Part shown: positions 22,600-32,468 of the stretch, piece after piece
How the letters are laid out: each line of letters opens with the position of its first letter
How positions within the stretch are numbered: the stretch's first letter is position 1
From: Torreya grandis
Taxonomy: Eukaryota > Streptophyta > Pinopsida > Cupressales > Taxaceae
Length of the DNA: 64,000 bases
Assembly (NCBI GenBank): GCA_037957365.1
Contig: JARHVA010000398.1
Coordinates: 4,415,001 to 4,479,000, forward strand
Reading direction: 5' to 3'
Notes under the pieces: model-generated
Database searches by the model: none
The model's input: the letters and a program-made list of their open reading frames with translations, nothing else
What the model was told of the DNA's origin: nothing
Made by a program: the position numbers and the translations under genes

Positions 22600-23050
22600 T
22601 CATTAGAAATTAATATTTTTCTTGACCTACAACCAATAAAAGCATCAACAGTGACTAATCACGGGTAGCCAGGGATGATAGGATAACCTCCCAAGTAAGT
22701 TTTTGGCTATAGTACAATAAAATTTTCTAGATATTTCCATCAATCCATAGTGCTAACCGAGTCTTCAATAATCCCCTCAAGCTTAATACTTGACCTATTG
22801 GCCATCTAAAGGATAGTGGGTGTTAGATGGAGAGTTGTTAGTTTCAGTTATTGCATGGTCTCCATCGTAATCATGTTGATGGCTAAACCTAAGTCAGTCA
22901 TATTATTAGAGATGGGTTGTAAATGGATGTTAACATTAACTATAGGACTTCCAAGATATGAATATTTTGAGGGAACTATGTTTCTCAACATAATATTTTC
23001 TAGTTGGTTAATAACTTAGATTGTTTTTAGATCCTTCTTTCTTCCTAGTT
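22600..23050 (-). pseudogene. Protease region of the large gypsy element
   Basis: On the minus strand, the segment around 22890-22960 reads NNMTDLGLAINMIT where relatives have a DLG(A/S)-(A/S)IN active-site loop. Upstream is a KYSYLGSPIVNV stretch, and downstream a GYP-x-L-VTVDAFIGCRS region (near 22620-22680), the conserved tail of this aspartic protease type. The upstream IPLFQAIKYVPIYNKAIRELCL segment (near 23060-23140) links gag to protease in Athila-like elements. Stops and the altered active-site loop make it non-functional. Confidence 0.8.
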
Positions 23051-25143
23051 TTCTTAAACATAGCTCTCTAATAGCCTTATTATAGATAGGAACATATTTT
23101 ATTGCTTGAAAGAGTGGTATTTTTATGCACACATTCTTGAGTTATCCTAAGATATCAAATTTGAGATCTGGGTCAAGATGTGATATCTTCAATCTCTCTT
23201 GAAAAAGAGGATTTTCAAAAAATAATTGGTTTTTTGGTTGATTTGAATCAAGATTGGCCATGGGTGGTTGTGGGTTATTATGGAACGGATCATGTTTTTC
23301 AAAAAAAGTTATGACTATGGGTAAGGTGGGTTGTGTAAGAATGCATCCTAAGCGAAGTTGGACTTGATTGATATCTAAGGTATATGTTGGATATTACATT
23401 ATTTTGGTGGATTGTGTTGGTTAAATCAACTTATCGGCAGGGTTGAGGATAGATTGGATGGGTGATTGAGTGGGTCTAGTAGGATTTTCAGTGTTTGGCA
23501 TTAAGTCCTATTGTTTTCATTATTGTATTTGTTGAGGAAAGCCTTGATTACCTCTCTATTATTGTTACCATGGATTAGAGGCAAATATCCATTGTTGGTT
23601 TTGGAATTACCTAGATTGAGGTTAGTGTCCATTCTATTGCATCCATAACTGATTCTAGGGTAGCTTCTAAAAATTTTGGCATTAATTTTGGTTGGGCATA
23701 TTCATCCAAGAACCATATTAAGGATTATTTTATAAATTAGAATTTATAAACATAGAGTTTGATGGCATACATGATCTTTGCATTCATGATTTCCATTGGG
23801 CTACATAAAATAATTGATTCTCATCTCCTCTTATGGAGTGTATCTTTACTATTTCAAGATTCTCCTTAGTTATGTTGGCTACCTGAGCTTTCATAAAATG
23901 GCATGTGCATTCTACCTTTTTTTCTACATTAAGGGTAATAGGCAACTAAGGATTTTTTAGTTTCTTCTTGCTTCTTCTGTGTATGTAATGTATCAAGATG
24001 AGTAGTTGGATGACTAATAATGCCCTACTTCATGTCCTATAGTAGGTTAATGACTTCACCTTTAGATAGTCCTACTATAGATGTTATAGGAAGGGTTATA
24101 CCCCTACTTTTGTTCATGGTTGATATAGAGTAGTTTGTACATAAAATTTTTAGTTCATTAAAGGACTGTAGAAACATAACCACCAAACATTACATCTAAT
24201 ACTTCTAGAAAATCATCTCTAATTATTTTTAGTAATATGAGCTTGACCAATTCTTTCTCCATTGAAGTCTATTTAGAATTTTTTAAGCTAAACATAAATC
24301 TTTCCATATATTCTTCCAATGACTCATCATCATATTGTGTCATTCTGAATATGTCATCTCTCCTCTAGTTTATGCCTCTAAAATAAATAGTCTTGGTATT
24401 TCATCAGAAATCTCTACTTAATTTCTTCCCAAGTAGAAATAGCATCCTTTCCAAGTCCTATGAACCATCTAAGTGCTTCATCTTTGAGTGTTGCTAGAAA
24501 TGGCTTGAATTTCTGAGCATCTTAATTATAATCATAGCTAAACTCAAAAAAAAATGTGTCTGGATCCGTAGATGCTTTTCCACTAAATGTAGGAAGGGAA
24601 GACTGAGGAATATTCTTCATGGGTTCATTTCTGTCAGGAGTAAGGATAATAAATTTGAAGGTAGCAAACTCATTGGTAGTGTTTTCTTCCTAGGGATCTT
24701 TTATGAATATTCTATGTTGGTAGATCGGAAGTTGTTGCCACCCACTTCTCAAAATTCCTATCAATTCTTCTATTTCCTAAGGTGTAGAAGATGGAGAATT
24801 TATATTTTTTCTTAGGAATATATGAATTTTTATACAATAGGGATGGTGTATAGGTTTCAAAAAATTCATCTTACATCTTAGTAAATATTATTTCTAATTT
24901 GGAATATTCTATTGGCCTAGTACTCCTTTTAAGAGCAAGAATGACCTTGAATGCCTCATTATCAAGAAATTTAGGTGATAGGGGGAGGTGAACTTTAGAT
25001 TCCTGAGTATGAGCTGATAGGTTGGGAATTCTCAAGGGTGGTATATATGGGTTTATTCTATGGGTATAAACCTCTTCAAGGTCTCTAGCTTGTGCTAACA
25101 ATCCATCCAAAAATTCCTCATTTTCCACATATTCTATTGACAA
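23051..25143 (-). pseudogene. gag pseudogene of the large gypsy element
   Basis: The N-terminal part is open at 24871-25143 (minus; MSIEYVENEEFLDGLLAQAR...). The capsid-type segment near 24150-24480 shows WFIGLGKDAISTWEEI and RMTQYDDESLEEYMERF, which fit the retrotransposon gag fold. The C-terminal third (23150-24100) is proline/asparagine/glutamine-rich with many stops. No clear zinc knuckle was found. Length of about 2 kb fits Athila/Tat gag. Confidence 0.75.
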
Positions 25144-25515
25144 CTATTAGTGATCTTTAGGAATTTCTCTATGTTCCTCGATTGTTGTAGGATGAATTTC
25201 TAATCTTGTATAAATAGTTGATGACTTATTTGAAACTATTCCTATATAATCCCCTTCGATTTGCATGTATGCCAACCACTTTTTATCTTTCTCTATTTTT
25301 TTATTTTTTTATTTTTACCCACACTACCTGCATAGGGTTAGTAATATGGGGTTTTTGAAAAATTTCCACTATTATACTTGCAAAAAAGGAAATTTAAACT
25401 ATAAAAATAAGAAATATTTAATCTAAAGAATTAAAATCTCTAGAAATAAAAAATAACAATAAACATCCAGAAACAACTGCTATCGAGATTGAAGATTATA
25501 AGTATGTGACACCCT

Positions 25516-25533
25516 TCCCTAACAACACCACCA
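25516..25533 (-). promoter_or_regulatory. Primer-binding site (tRNA-Asp-like) of the large gypsy element
   Basis: The minus strand reads tggtggtgttgttaggga, four bases inside the 5' LTR. The Asp-type site of Athila elements is tggcgccgttgccgggga; most differences here are C-to-T, again the methyl-cytosine decay pattern. Confidence 0.75.
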
Positions 25534-25537
25534 AAAA

Positions 25538-25565
25538 TGATTAGCAATAGATTCAAAATCAAATA
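25538..25565 (-). repeat. First 28 bp of the large gypsy 5' LTR, cut off by a nested insertion
   Basis: tgattagcaatag... matches the start of the left LTR at 2689. The rest of this LTR resumes at 35120 after the nested element and its target duplication. Confidence 0.88.
25561..25565. repeat. Left target-site duplication (aaata) of the nested gypsy derivative
   Basis: Perfect match to 35115-35119. Deleting the insert and one copy restores the host LTR sequence seen at 2709-2730. Confidence 0.9.
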
Positions 25566-25889
25566 TGTTGTCCCCAAAAAATGTCACTCATTTTTGGAAT
25601 AACATATGAACTATTTTGGCCCTGCAAGACCAAAATTGTGTCTTCCCTTTTCAAAACTTGTTCTGAGATTTTAAATTCCTCATTTTTTCAAGCTTTTTAG
25701 ATATGTACAGACTCTGCGAGCCCATTTCTATGGACTTCGCATGTTAGTTTCTATGGACTCTACAAAGAGAAACAAGTTCAACACCTAGCCATTTTTTCTA
25801 TCAATAATTTCAAAATATCATCTTTCAAGGCCCCAAAGAGCAAGTTCCCTCTGGGAAAGATCAAACTTCAAAGAATAGTGGAAGCTACC

Positions 25890-26760
25890 AAGTGTCATCT
25901 GTTGGGACACAGTTTCTAGTAAGTTTCAAAGAAGTAGAACATGCCACATGTCCTGTTATAACTCAATAGAGTTTGGCAAGTGTTTGCATCCATGTTTTAG
26001 GTTTCTAATAAGTTTCAAAGCTTATTACAATAATCTTCTCTCAAAGTCCAGTGGAAGCTACTAAGTGTCATCTATAGAGACCCATTATAATTTGCTTTTA
26101 GATACGACAAAAGTTGCCTCGTTTCCCGTTATAACTCTATGGAAGCTGACAAGTGTCAACATCCGTAGCTTCTTCTTTTTATGTCATAAGGACTATGGTG
26201 GGTCTTGGGTGAGTGGCTAAACTCGAGTGGAACGTGCCATGTGTCATCATCTACGTGAGTCCCAATGTTTCTATATTTTTTTTAAAAACATAGCAGAGTG
26301 TGACAAGTGTTTGCATCCACATTTTGAGTTTATTATAAGTTGTAAAGCTTCTTTCGATAAAATTCTCTTATAGTTCCATGGAAGGTGACAAGTGGCAACT
26401 GTAAAAGGTTTCAATATATTTCTCTAAGAGTAGCAGAATGTGCCACATGTCCCTTGTAAAGCTTAGTGGAGGCCAACAAGTGTCAACCTCTACAGTTTCT
26501 TCCTTTTGTTTTGATATTAAGGACTATGGCAGGCCCCGAGTGAGTCACTAAAATGAGTGGAATGTGCCAAGTGTCAACATCTGCATGAATCCAAGTGAGT
26601 CCCAAATGTTTTTACAATGTTTCTAAAGCTTAGTGGAAGCTGCCACATGTCATCTTGCATGGGACTCTCAAAAGGCATCTAAAGCCTCTATAAGTTGAGC
26701 AGATGCTACCACATGTCCTCACCTATTTCGTAGTGGAACGTGCCATGTGTTACTTGTTAG
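25890..26760 (+). repeat. Degenerate interspersed repeat in the LTR (core CAAGTGTC / CACATGTC)
   Basis: A core of the form g-c-c-a-(a/c)-(a/g)-t-g-t-c recurs about 14 times, for example near 25903, 25943, 26058, 26152, 26240, 26304, 26440, 26478, 26567, 26640 and 26709, roughly every 40 to 100 bases. Surrounding words such as gtggaa, gtttctaataag and caacatc(c/t) repeat with it. The same array is in the right LTR (32805-33700). It lies in the 5' half, where promoter/enhancer sequence would be expected. Confidence 0.65.
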
Positions 26761-26865
26761 GATCATTGGAAAGTGGCCAAAGCAAGTAGGAAAGACATGA
26801 AGGAATTGCTAAGGAGGATGACGGGCTTGTAGCTGTCAGATTTAGGGCAACCAAGTAGCCATTGG

Positions 26866-28602
26866 CTTTCAAATGATGACAGGCCTGAAGACATAAAATG
26901 TGTGGTAATGAAATAACTATTGATCCTTGTAGGCTTAAGCATGGACCATAAGGCATTTAGAGACTTGCAAGGTGAGAGCTTAGATCACATAGAAAAAGAT
27001 GAAATATAGCAAGGAAAGGGGGAACAATGGAGAAAGATCAAAAATATCTGTGCATGGGATATGTTTCTAGAAGTTGAAGTAGTCCACTAGGTGGACATCA
27101 AAGAGTGTGAACATTCAATGGCACGACCTATTTTTCTACATTGAGTAGAGCGAATAGCTATACACACATTAGGAAATACATCAGGCAGCCCATATTAAAA
27201 ACCGATGCTTAATTCCAGCATAGCCCATGGACAGAATTTAAAATGCATTGAAGCCATACACCCGATTCCAGCATAGCACATGGATAGAATTTGAAATGCA
27301 TTGAAGGCATTAAATGCATCGTAGGCCATTTTTGTGAAACAAAGCACCCAAGTCTTTCTTGGAGCACTATCTATTGGACTCTCTCTTATTGTTTTAGGGA
27401 GAGCTCTCTCTGTTATCAGAAACAAAACTCTACCCAAATTGAAAGGCATTACTAAGACTTTGAGCTTAGATTGTTGATCATATTTTGTTATTTGAATAAG
27501 AAAACAAGTGACTTTTTAGACTTTGTGCTAGAATAGCTTGGTTGTTGAGGAAATTGTTCTTATGTCTATTTCCTTAATAAGTTTTTTGTCCATTTAATTA
27601 AATAAGTAGAATTAGTGAAAATAATCAAAAAGGTGTCATGAAGCCAACTATGGAGAGACTTTGTGCCCCAATAATTGTCTTTAGTGCGTTTTCTTTCTAT
27701 TCCTATGTAAAAGATCTTGGGATGACTTTGTGCCCTTTCAAATGATGATAGACCTAAAGACATAAAATTTGTGGTAATGAAATAACTGTTGATCCTTGCA
27801 GGCTTAACCATGGACCTGAAAGCATTTAGAGACCTGTAAGGTGAGAGCTTAGATCACATAGAAAAAGATGAAATACTCTAAGGAAAGGGGGAACGGGAGA
27901 AAGATCAAAAATATCTGCGCATGGGATATGTTTCTAGAAGGTGAAGTAGTCCACTAGGTGGACATCAAAGAGTGCGAACATTCAATGACATGGCCTATTT
28001 TTATACATTGAGTAGAGCAAATAACTATACACACATTAGGAAACACATCAGGTGGCCCATATTAAAAATTGATGCTTGATTCTAGCATAGCCCATGGACA
28101 AAATTTAAAATGCATTGAAGGCATACACCCAATTCCAGCATAGCCCATGGATAAAATTTAAAATGCATTGAAGGCATTGAATGCATCGTAGGCCATTTTG
28201 GTGAAACAAAGCACCCAAGTCTTTCTTGGAGTGCTATATATTGTACTCTCTCTTATTTTTTTTGAGAGAGCTCTCTCTGTTATTAGAAACAAAACTCTAC
28301 CCAAATTGAAAGGCATTACTAAGACTTTGAGCTTAGATTGTTGATCATATTTTGTTATTTGAATAAGAAAACAAGTGACTTTTTAGACTTTGTGCTAGAA
28401 TAGCTTGGTTGTTGAGGAAATTGTTCTTATGTCTATTTCCTTAATAAGTTTTTTGTCCATTTAATTAAATAAGTAGGATTAGTGAAAATAATCAAAAAGG
28501 TGTCTTGAAGCCAACTTTGGAGAGACTTTGTGCCCCAACAATTGCCTTTAGTGTATTTTCTTTCTATTCCTATGTAAAGAATCTTGGGATGACTTTGTGC
28601 CC
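26866..28602 (+). repeat. Tandem duplication of about 870 bp inside the left LTR
   Basis: Copy 1 (26866-27735) and copy 2 (27736-28602) both start tttcaaatgatga and end gactttgtgccc. Only one copy is present in the right LTR (33806-34620). Confidence 0.88.
27212..27316 (+). repeat. Two-copy 53-bp tandem repeat inside the left LTR
   Basis: attccagcatagc(c/a)catgga starts at 27212 and again at 27265. The second large copy also contains both units (28079-28183), whereas the right LTR has a single unit near 34151. Confidence 0.85.
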
Positions 28603-29101
28603 TCATTATCCTTTTTATTATGTTTCTGTGTAAAGGACCTTAGGATGACTTTGTTCCCTCATTGTCCTTTATATCTCACTCTTGGGAAGTTGAGGTAGAG
28701 ACTTTGTGCTACATCTCAGTCTGCTAGTTACTACACCTTTGGTTATTAGTTACTTGTCACTATCTTAAAGAACTCCTGCTATTTCCTGCAAGATCATTTC
28801 TAAAAGAAGAGAAGTTCCTTAAGCATTTTCACCAAAATTTTCTCCTCTATTTGTTAACATCATCTATGAGAAAAGAGAGATGGATGGTTTATCCTACCCC
28901 TGAGTGTTATTTTTTGCTTATATATATAGTATATAGTTCCTGCATATTTATAGGGAACCTCCCCTTGATGAGAGGAGAGATTTGTTCCCTTTTGATGTAG
29001 TAAACCTGCACATCTAGCTGACCAATCTCCCTATGTTGTGGTTGAAGAGACCTATTTTGCTTATCAGTTAGCTGGTGATAAAATATTCACCCAAAAAAAA
29101 T

Positions 29102-29120
29102 TGGTGACTCTGTTGGGGAT
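29102..29120 (+). promoter_or_regulatory. Primer-binding site of the nested gypsy derivative
   Basis: tggtgactctgttggggat follows the LTR after a 5-base spacer. It is close to the tggcgactc-gctgggga type used by many Tat/Ogre elements, with C-to-T changes. Confidence 0.8.
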
Positions 29121-29513
29121 GTTACGTGTAATTTGAAGCCTCAATTTTTAGATTGAAGTAGTCCATACCCTTATCCATTATAGACTCTAGTGACTCCATT
29201 CCGTGTCTTACCCATTATCATTATAGCCTTATCTATTTATCTTGTTATGGAATAATGCATAGTTTGAAGCCTCAAGCTTCAAGCCAAAGCAGTGCCAGTT
29301 CTTTTCCATTTTTTTTACACTTCAACAAATCCATGGTATATGGAAATCCAAAGGGCTAAAGGTATTATTGACCCTATATTCAAGTTGGTAAAATAAAGTA
29401 ATTTTGATCTATTTCCTTCACCATCTCACCTCCAACGAACCAGGAGCTTTCTTCCTACTAAAGTCAAGTCTCCATTACTAGGCAAAGCCTCCATTTCCAC
29501 TATTAATAAAGCT

Positions 29514-30560
29514 TTGTCAATACTTACCCCTTTTAGATTTGTTATTCCACCTTTTCATAGTCATACAATGATAGTTCAAGGTCCTTGGGGTAACTCTTTT
29601 GACCCAATCAATTTAACTCCACCTTTACATGAGCTACCACATAATTCAAGGGAAAATTTCCCCAAGTTCTATGGTGATGGGAAGGTTCATCTTGATGAAC
29701 ATATTACAGCCTTCAGCATAGCTTGTGGCATAATAGGTGTGGAGTATGAGGATGTAGTAGTCAGGGTATTCAAGAAAACTTTACAAGGTGCTACTATGGA
29801 CTAGTTCTATCATCTTCAGGCCCAGACTATGATTGATTGGAACGCTCTCAAAGCCAAATTCAAGCCTACAAAAGATACACATGCTTTGCTGGCCCAGCTC
29901 ACATAAATGAAGAAGGAACCTTATGAACCTATGAGGGATTTCATAGCAAAGTTTGACAATCTGGGGAACATGATTCCTATAATCGCTCAGCCAATCGCTG
30001 AAAACCTCAAATGCTTCTTCATCAACTCATAGCTGCCTATAGTGAGTTTTATATTGAGACATGTTGGCCACATAGACCTTGTTGCTACTTAAGACTTGGC
30101 TACTGAGGTAGAAGATGACCTTATCTTAGTAGGAAATATAATGAGAGATCTAAATAGAGATAAATCCTCTTCATCTTCTGAGTATCCATCTACAGGCACC
30201 ATAGATCAAATAGTGCAAAAACTAGCAAATGAACTACTAGCCTTGAAGAGACAAATGGCCCAAGGTATGTATGCTCCTCCTAATTAAGATATGACAAGGA
30301 GGACATTTTAGAATCAACCATATCAAGGAAATGATACCAAGAATCAAGGGTAGCCAAATCATCTTCTTCCCCCATAGAGGAACCTTGCCCTTGAAGAACC
30401 TCCAACCAACTCAACAGTTGGATATCTGGAAACAGAACACGATTTCTCTTTCCAACCTCAGTTTGAGAAAGAAAATGATGATGATCTCTTCACAGAGGAT
30501 CAAAAAGAATTAGCTGGTGACTCTCGCATTGGTTTTTTGAATTACCAAGATGAACCAAAA
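29514..30560 (+). pseudogene. gag pseudogene of the nested gypsy derivative
   Basis: Open at 29514-29804, with a PPLHELPHNSRENFPKFYG-type start and LDEHITAFSIACG, then FKKTLQGATMD followed by a TAG where the family has the W of DW(F/Y). The frame goes on with a DWNALKAKF segment (29840-29870) and a MRDFIAKFDNLGNM segment (29930-29970), typical of the retrotransposon gag domain. 30096-30287 is open and acidic, ending in an LANELLALKRQMAQ helix. A frame change follows before the protease ORF. No zinc knuckle was found. Confidence 0.85.
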
Positions 30561-30886
30561 GTGAAGGCAATGCAGCTGAGGGATCATATGTTGTGTTCAC
30601 TCGATCCAAGAACTAGTTAGCCTAGCAAGCTAACAAAGAGAAGATAGAGGAGAAACCTCAACCATCAATTTCAATTGCTAAGCATGAAACCACTCTATCT
30701 TTCTAGCCAAAGGACTCAGTGATTTCCAAAAAGGTAAGTGCCTCAAATATCCCTACACCTTCTACTTCAAATTCATAGGCCATTCCTCCCCCTCCTAAAA
30801 ATCAAAAGTATGAACTCCCATCCTCTTTTTCTAGTCCATTTCAATCATTTGACATAGTTGACCATGTCAAAAAAACTAAAATCCAA

Positions 30887-31333
30887 ATGACTGAATTTGA
30901 ATTCCTACAAGCCAACCCTAAGCAGCTAGACAGGTTAGTGGAGTGTGTGAAGAATAAATCCATCCCTATAGGACAAGAGATTAGAAAGGTAACACATGAT
31001 GCCCCAAGGAACATGCCCATCCCAAATAATATTGTCATTACTCCTCCTACTTCCCCTAGGAAAATAGAGCCTTTCTATGTTTCCCTTTTGATAAATGGTC
31101 ACAAGTTGAGCAATTGCATCATTGATTCTGGAGCTTCAAACAATGTCATGCCTGCCAAAGTGGTAGAATCTCTTGGTCTCACACTAACCAAAACATTTGG
31201 TAGATGCTTCTCCATGGAGAAAAAGCAAGTGCCACTACTGGGACAAATCAAAGATGCCCAATTTGCATTTGTAGCCTTTCCAGATAAAAGAATCAAGATG
31301 ACTATCTTGGTGGCTAACATCCTAGAATCTTAA
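30887..31333 (+). pseudogene. Aspartic protease ORF of the nested gypsy derivative
   Basis: 148 codons open. The active-site loop IIDSGASNNVMP (about residues 79-90) is intact, with upstream FYVSLLINGHKLSNC and downstream ESLGLTLTKTFGRCFSM, as in plant gypsy proteases. Two stops separate it from the downstream ORF (31333-31366), within the segment where LG-x-x-F-x-KD would normally continue the protease fold. It is the best preserved catalytic site in the window, but the product would be truncated. Confidence 0.88.
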
Positions 31334-31366
31334 AGCATTATGCTTGGATGAAATTTCTGTAAAGAT

Positions 31367-32170
31367 GTGGGAGGAGAACTAAGCATGGACCTGTCTGATG
31401 TAAGGATCCCTGTCAAAGGTATAATGAAGATATTCCTCCTTGAAAAGGAGGAAAAATATGTGGTCACCCAAATGTCGGCCCTTGTAGCTCAAATTATGTT
31501 TGAGTCTTCAAATAGGAGTAATTACTTCTTGACCATAGAGGGTGTTAATGTTTTTGCAGATGAAAATCATGTAGGTGGCAATTTAAAAATTGATTCAAAC
31601 AAGACATTAGAAGAATTAGTAGGGTGCAGTACAGATGAAAAAGCATCTTCCACTTCCAATGAAGAGAAATCTGATAGAAGATCAATTTTTGATGATGTTT
31701 GGATCTTGGAATTCGATGGCAGCAATTCTTTTACCAATGTTGAAGCTAAGATTGTGTCGATATCTCCTCAAGGAGATGTTTTTCCTTCTTCATGCAAGTT
31801 GTAGTTTAGAAATAGCAACAACATAGCTGAATGTGAATCTCTATTGCTTGGATTGAAGGCTGCTCAAGACCAAGATGTCAAACTCCTTCACACCAAAGGA
31901 GATGTTGAGCTGATGGTTTGTTAGGAGTTTGATGATATCAATCAAAACATGTGCTAGATTGAACCAACATAATAACAAGATATGGTAGTGGACCATACTA
32001 CAGTACTCTGAAGTTAGCAAAATTAACTCTTCACCAAAAGAGCAAGGAGTTATAGTTTTTGGATTGAATACCACGTCTTTCCATGGAGCAAGAAGAGAGA
32101 GCCAAAAGGAATGCACAAAAAATGTGATTCCTGGTAGAGAGTTCCATTTGCCTGTCATTGATTTTGGGGA
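31367..32170 (+). pseudogene. Protease tail fused to an RNase H-like domain (nested gypsy derivative)
   Basis: 31367-31804 is open for 145 codons. It starts with the protease tail (MGGELSMDLSDVRIPVKG), passes a low-complexity serine/glutamate linker of about 70 residues, and enters an RNase H domain (VWILEFDGSNSF, SPQGDVFPSSCKL). After a TAG the same domain continues with NSNNIAECESLLLGLKAAQDQ, then KGDVELMV, then a decayed C-terminal part to about 32060. The acidic residues D (FDGS), E (AECE) and D (GDVE) of RNase H are present; the last one (usual ADxLA) is lost. RT, the first RNase H and integrase, which should flank this domain in a Tat element, are absent. The open frame across the protease-RNase H junction argues that the arrangement existed while the element was active. 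Confidence 0.8.
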
Positions 32171-32468
32171 TAAAATAGTTTCCTACTAGTTTATCAAGAT
32201 AGAATGCCATTTTCATTATCTCACAATGGGCAGCATCTGAATCACTTCAATTCTTGAAGTATCAAATAAGTTCACCTGTACATATGTATATTTGTATAGT
32301 CTTTTATTCTATTATGTGCTTTTCATTTTCATTTTTGGTGCCTTTCTTTTTTGGGTAGCATGACTCCATAGCCCAATGGCATACTTCAAGGCACTAGAGA
32401 TTCTAGTTTTTACTCCCCTCAGCTATTTCAAGTTTTCAACTAAAGGAAGTTCCCCAACTGGAGCCAGC
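32171..32468 (+). other. Internal 3' end of the nested gypsy derivative
   Basis: About 300 bp without an open frame, leading to the right LTR. No strong polypurine tract was found; the last 30 bases include only a short aaaggaag. Confidence 0.5.

Larger units (their letters stand above)
25566..29096 (+). repeat. 5' LTR of the nested gypsy derivative, enlarged by a tandem duplication
   Basis: 3,531 bp from tgttgtcccc to cccaaaa. It aligns with 32469-35114 but carries an extra copy of about 870 bp (26866-27735 repeated as 27736-28602) and a 53-bp tandem doubling inside each of those copies. Confidence 0.88.

Noticed and set aside
29097..32468. A hidden RT or integrase inside the nested gypsy derivative
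   Set aside because: I read the plus-strand frames through the interior and found no YxDD, DQGxQF or HHCC-type motif; the interior is also too short to hold them in addition to gag, protease and RNase H.
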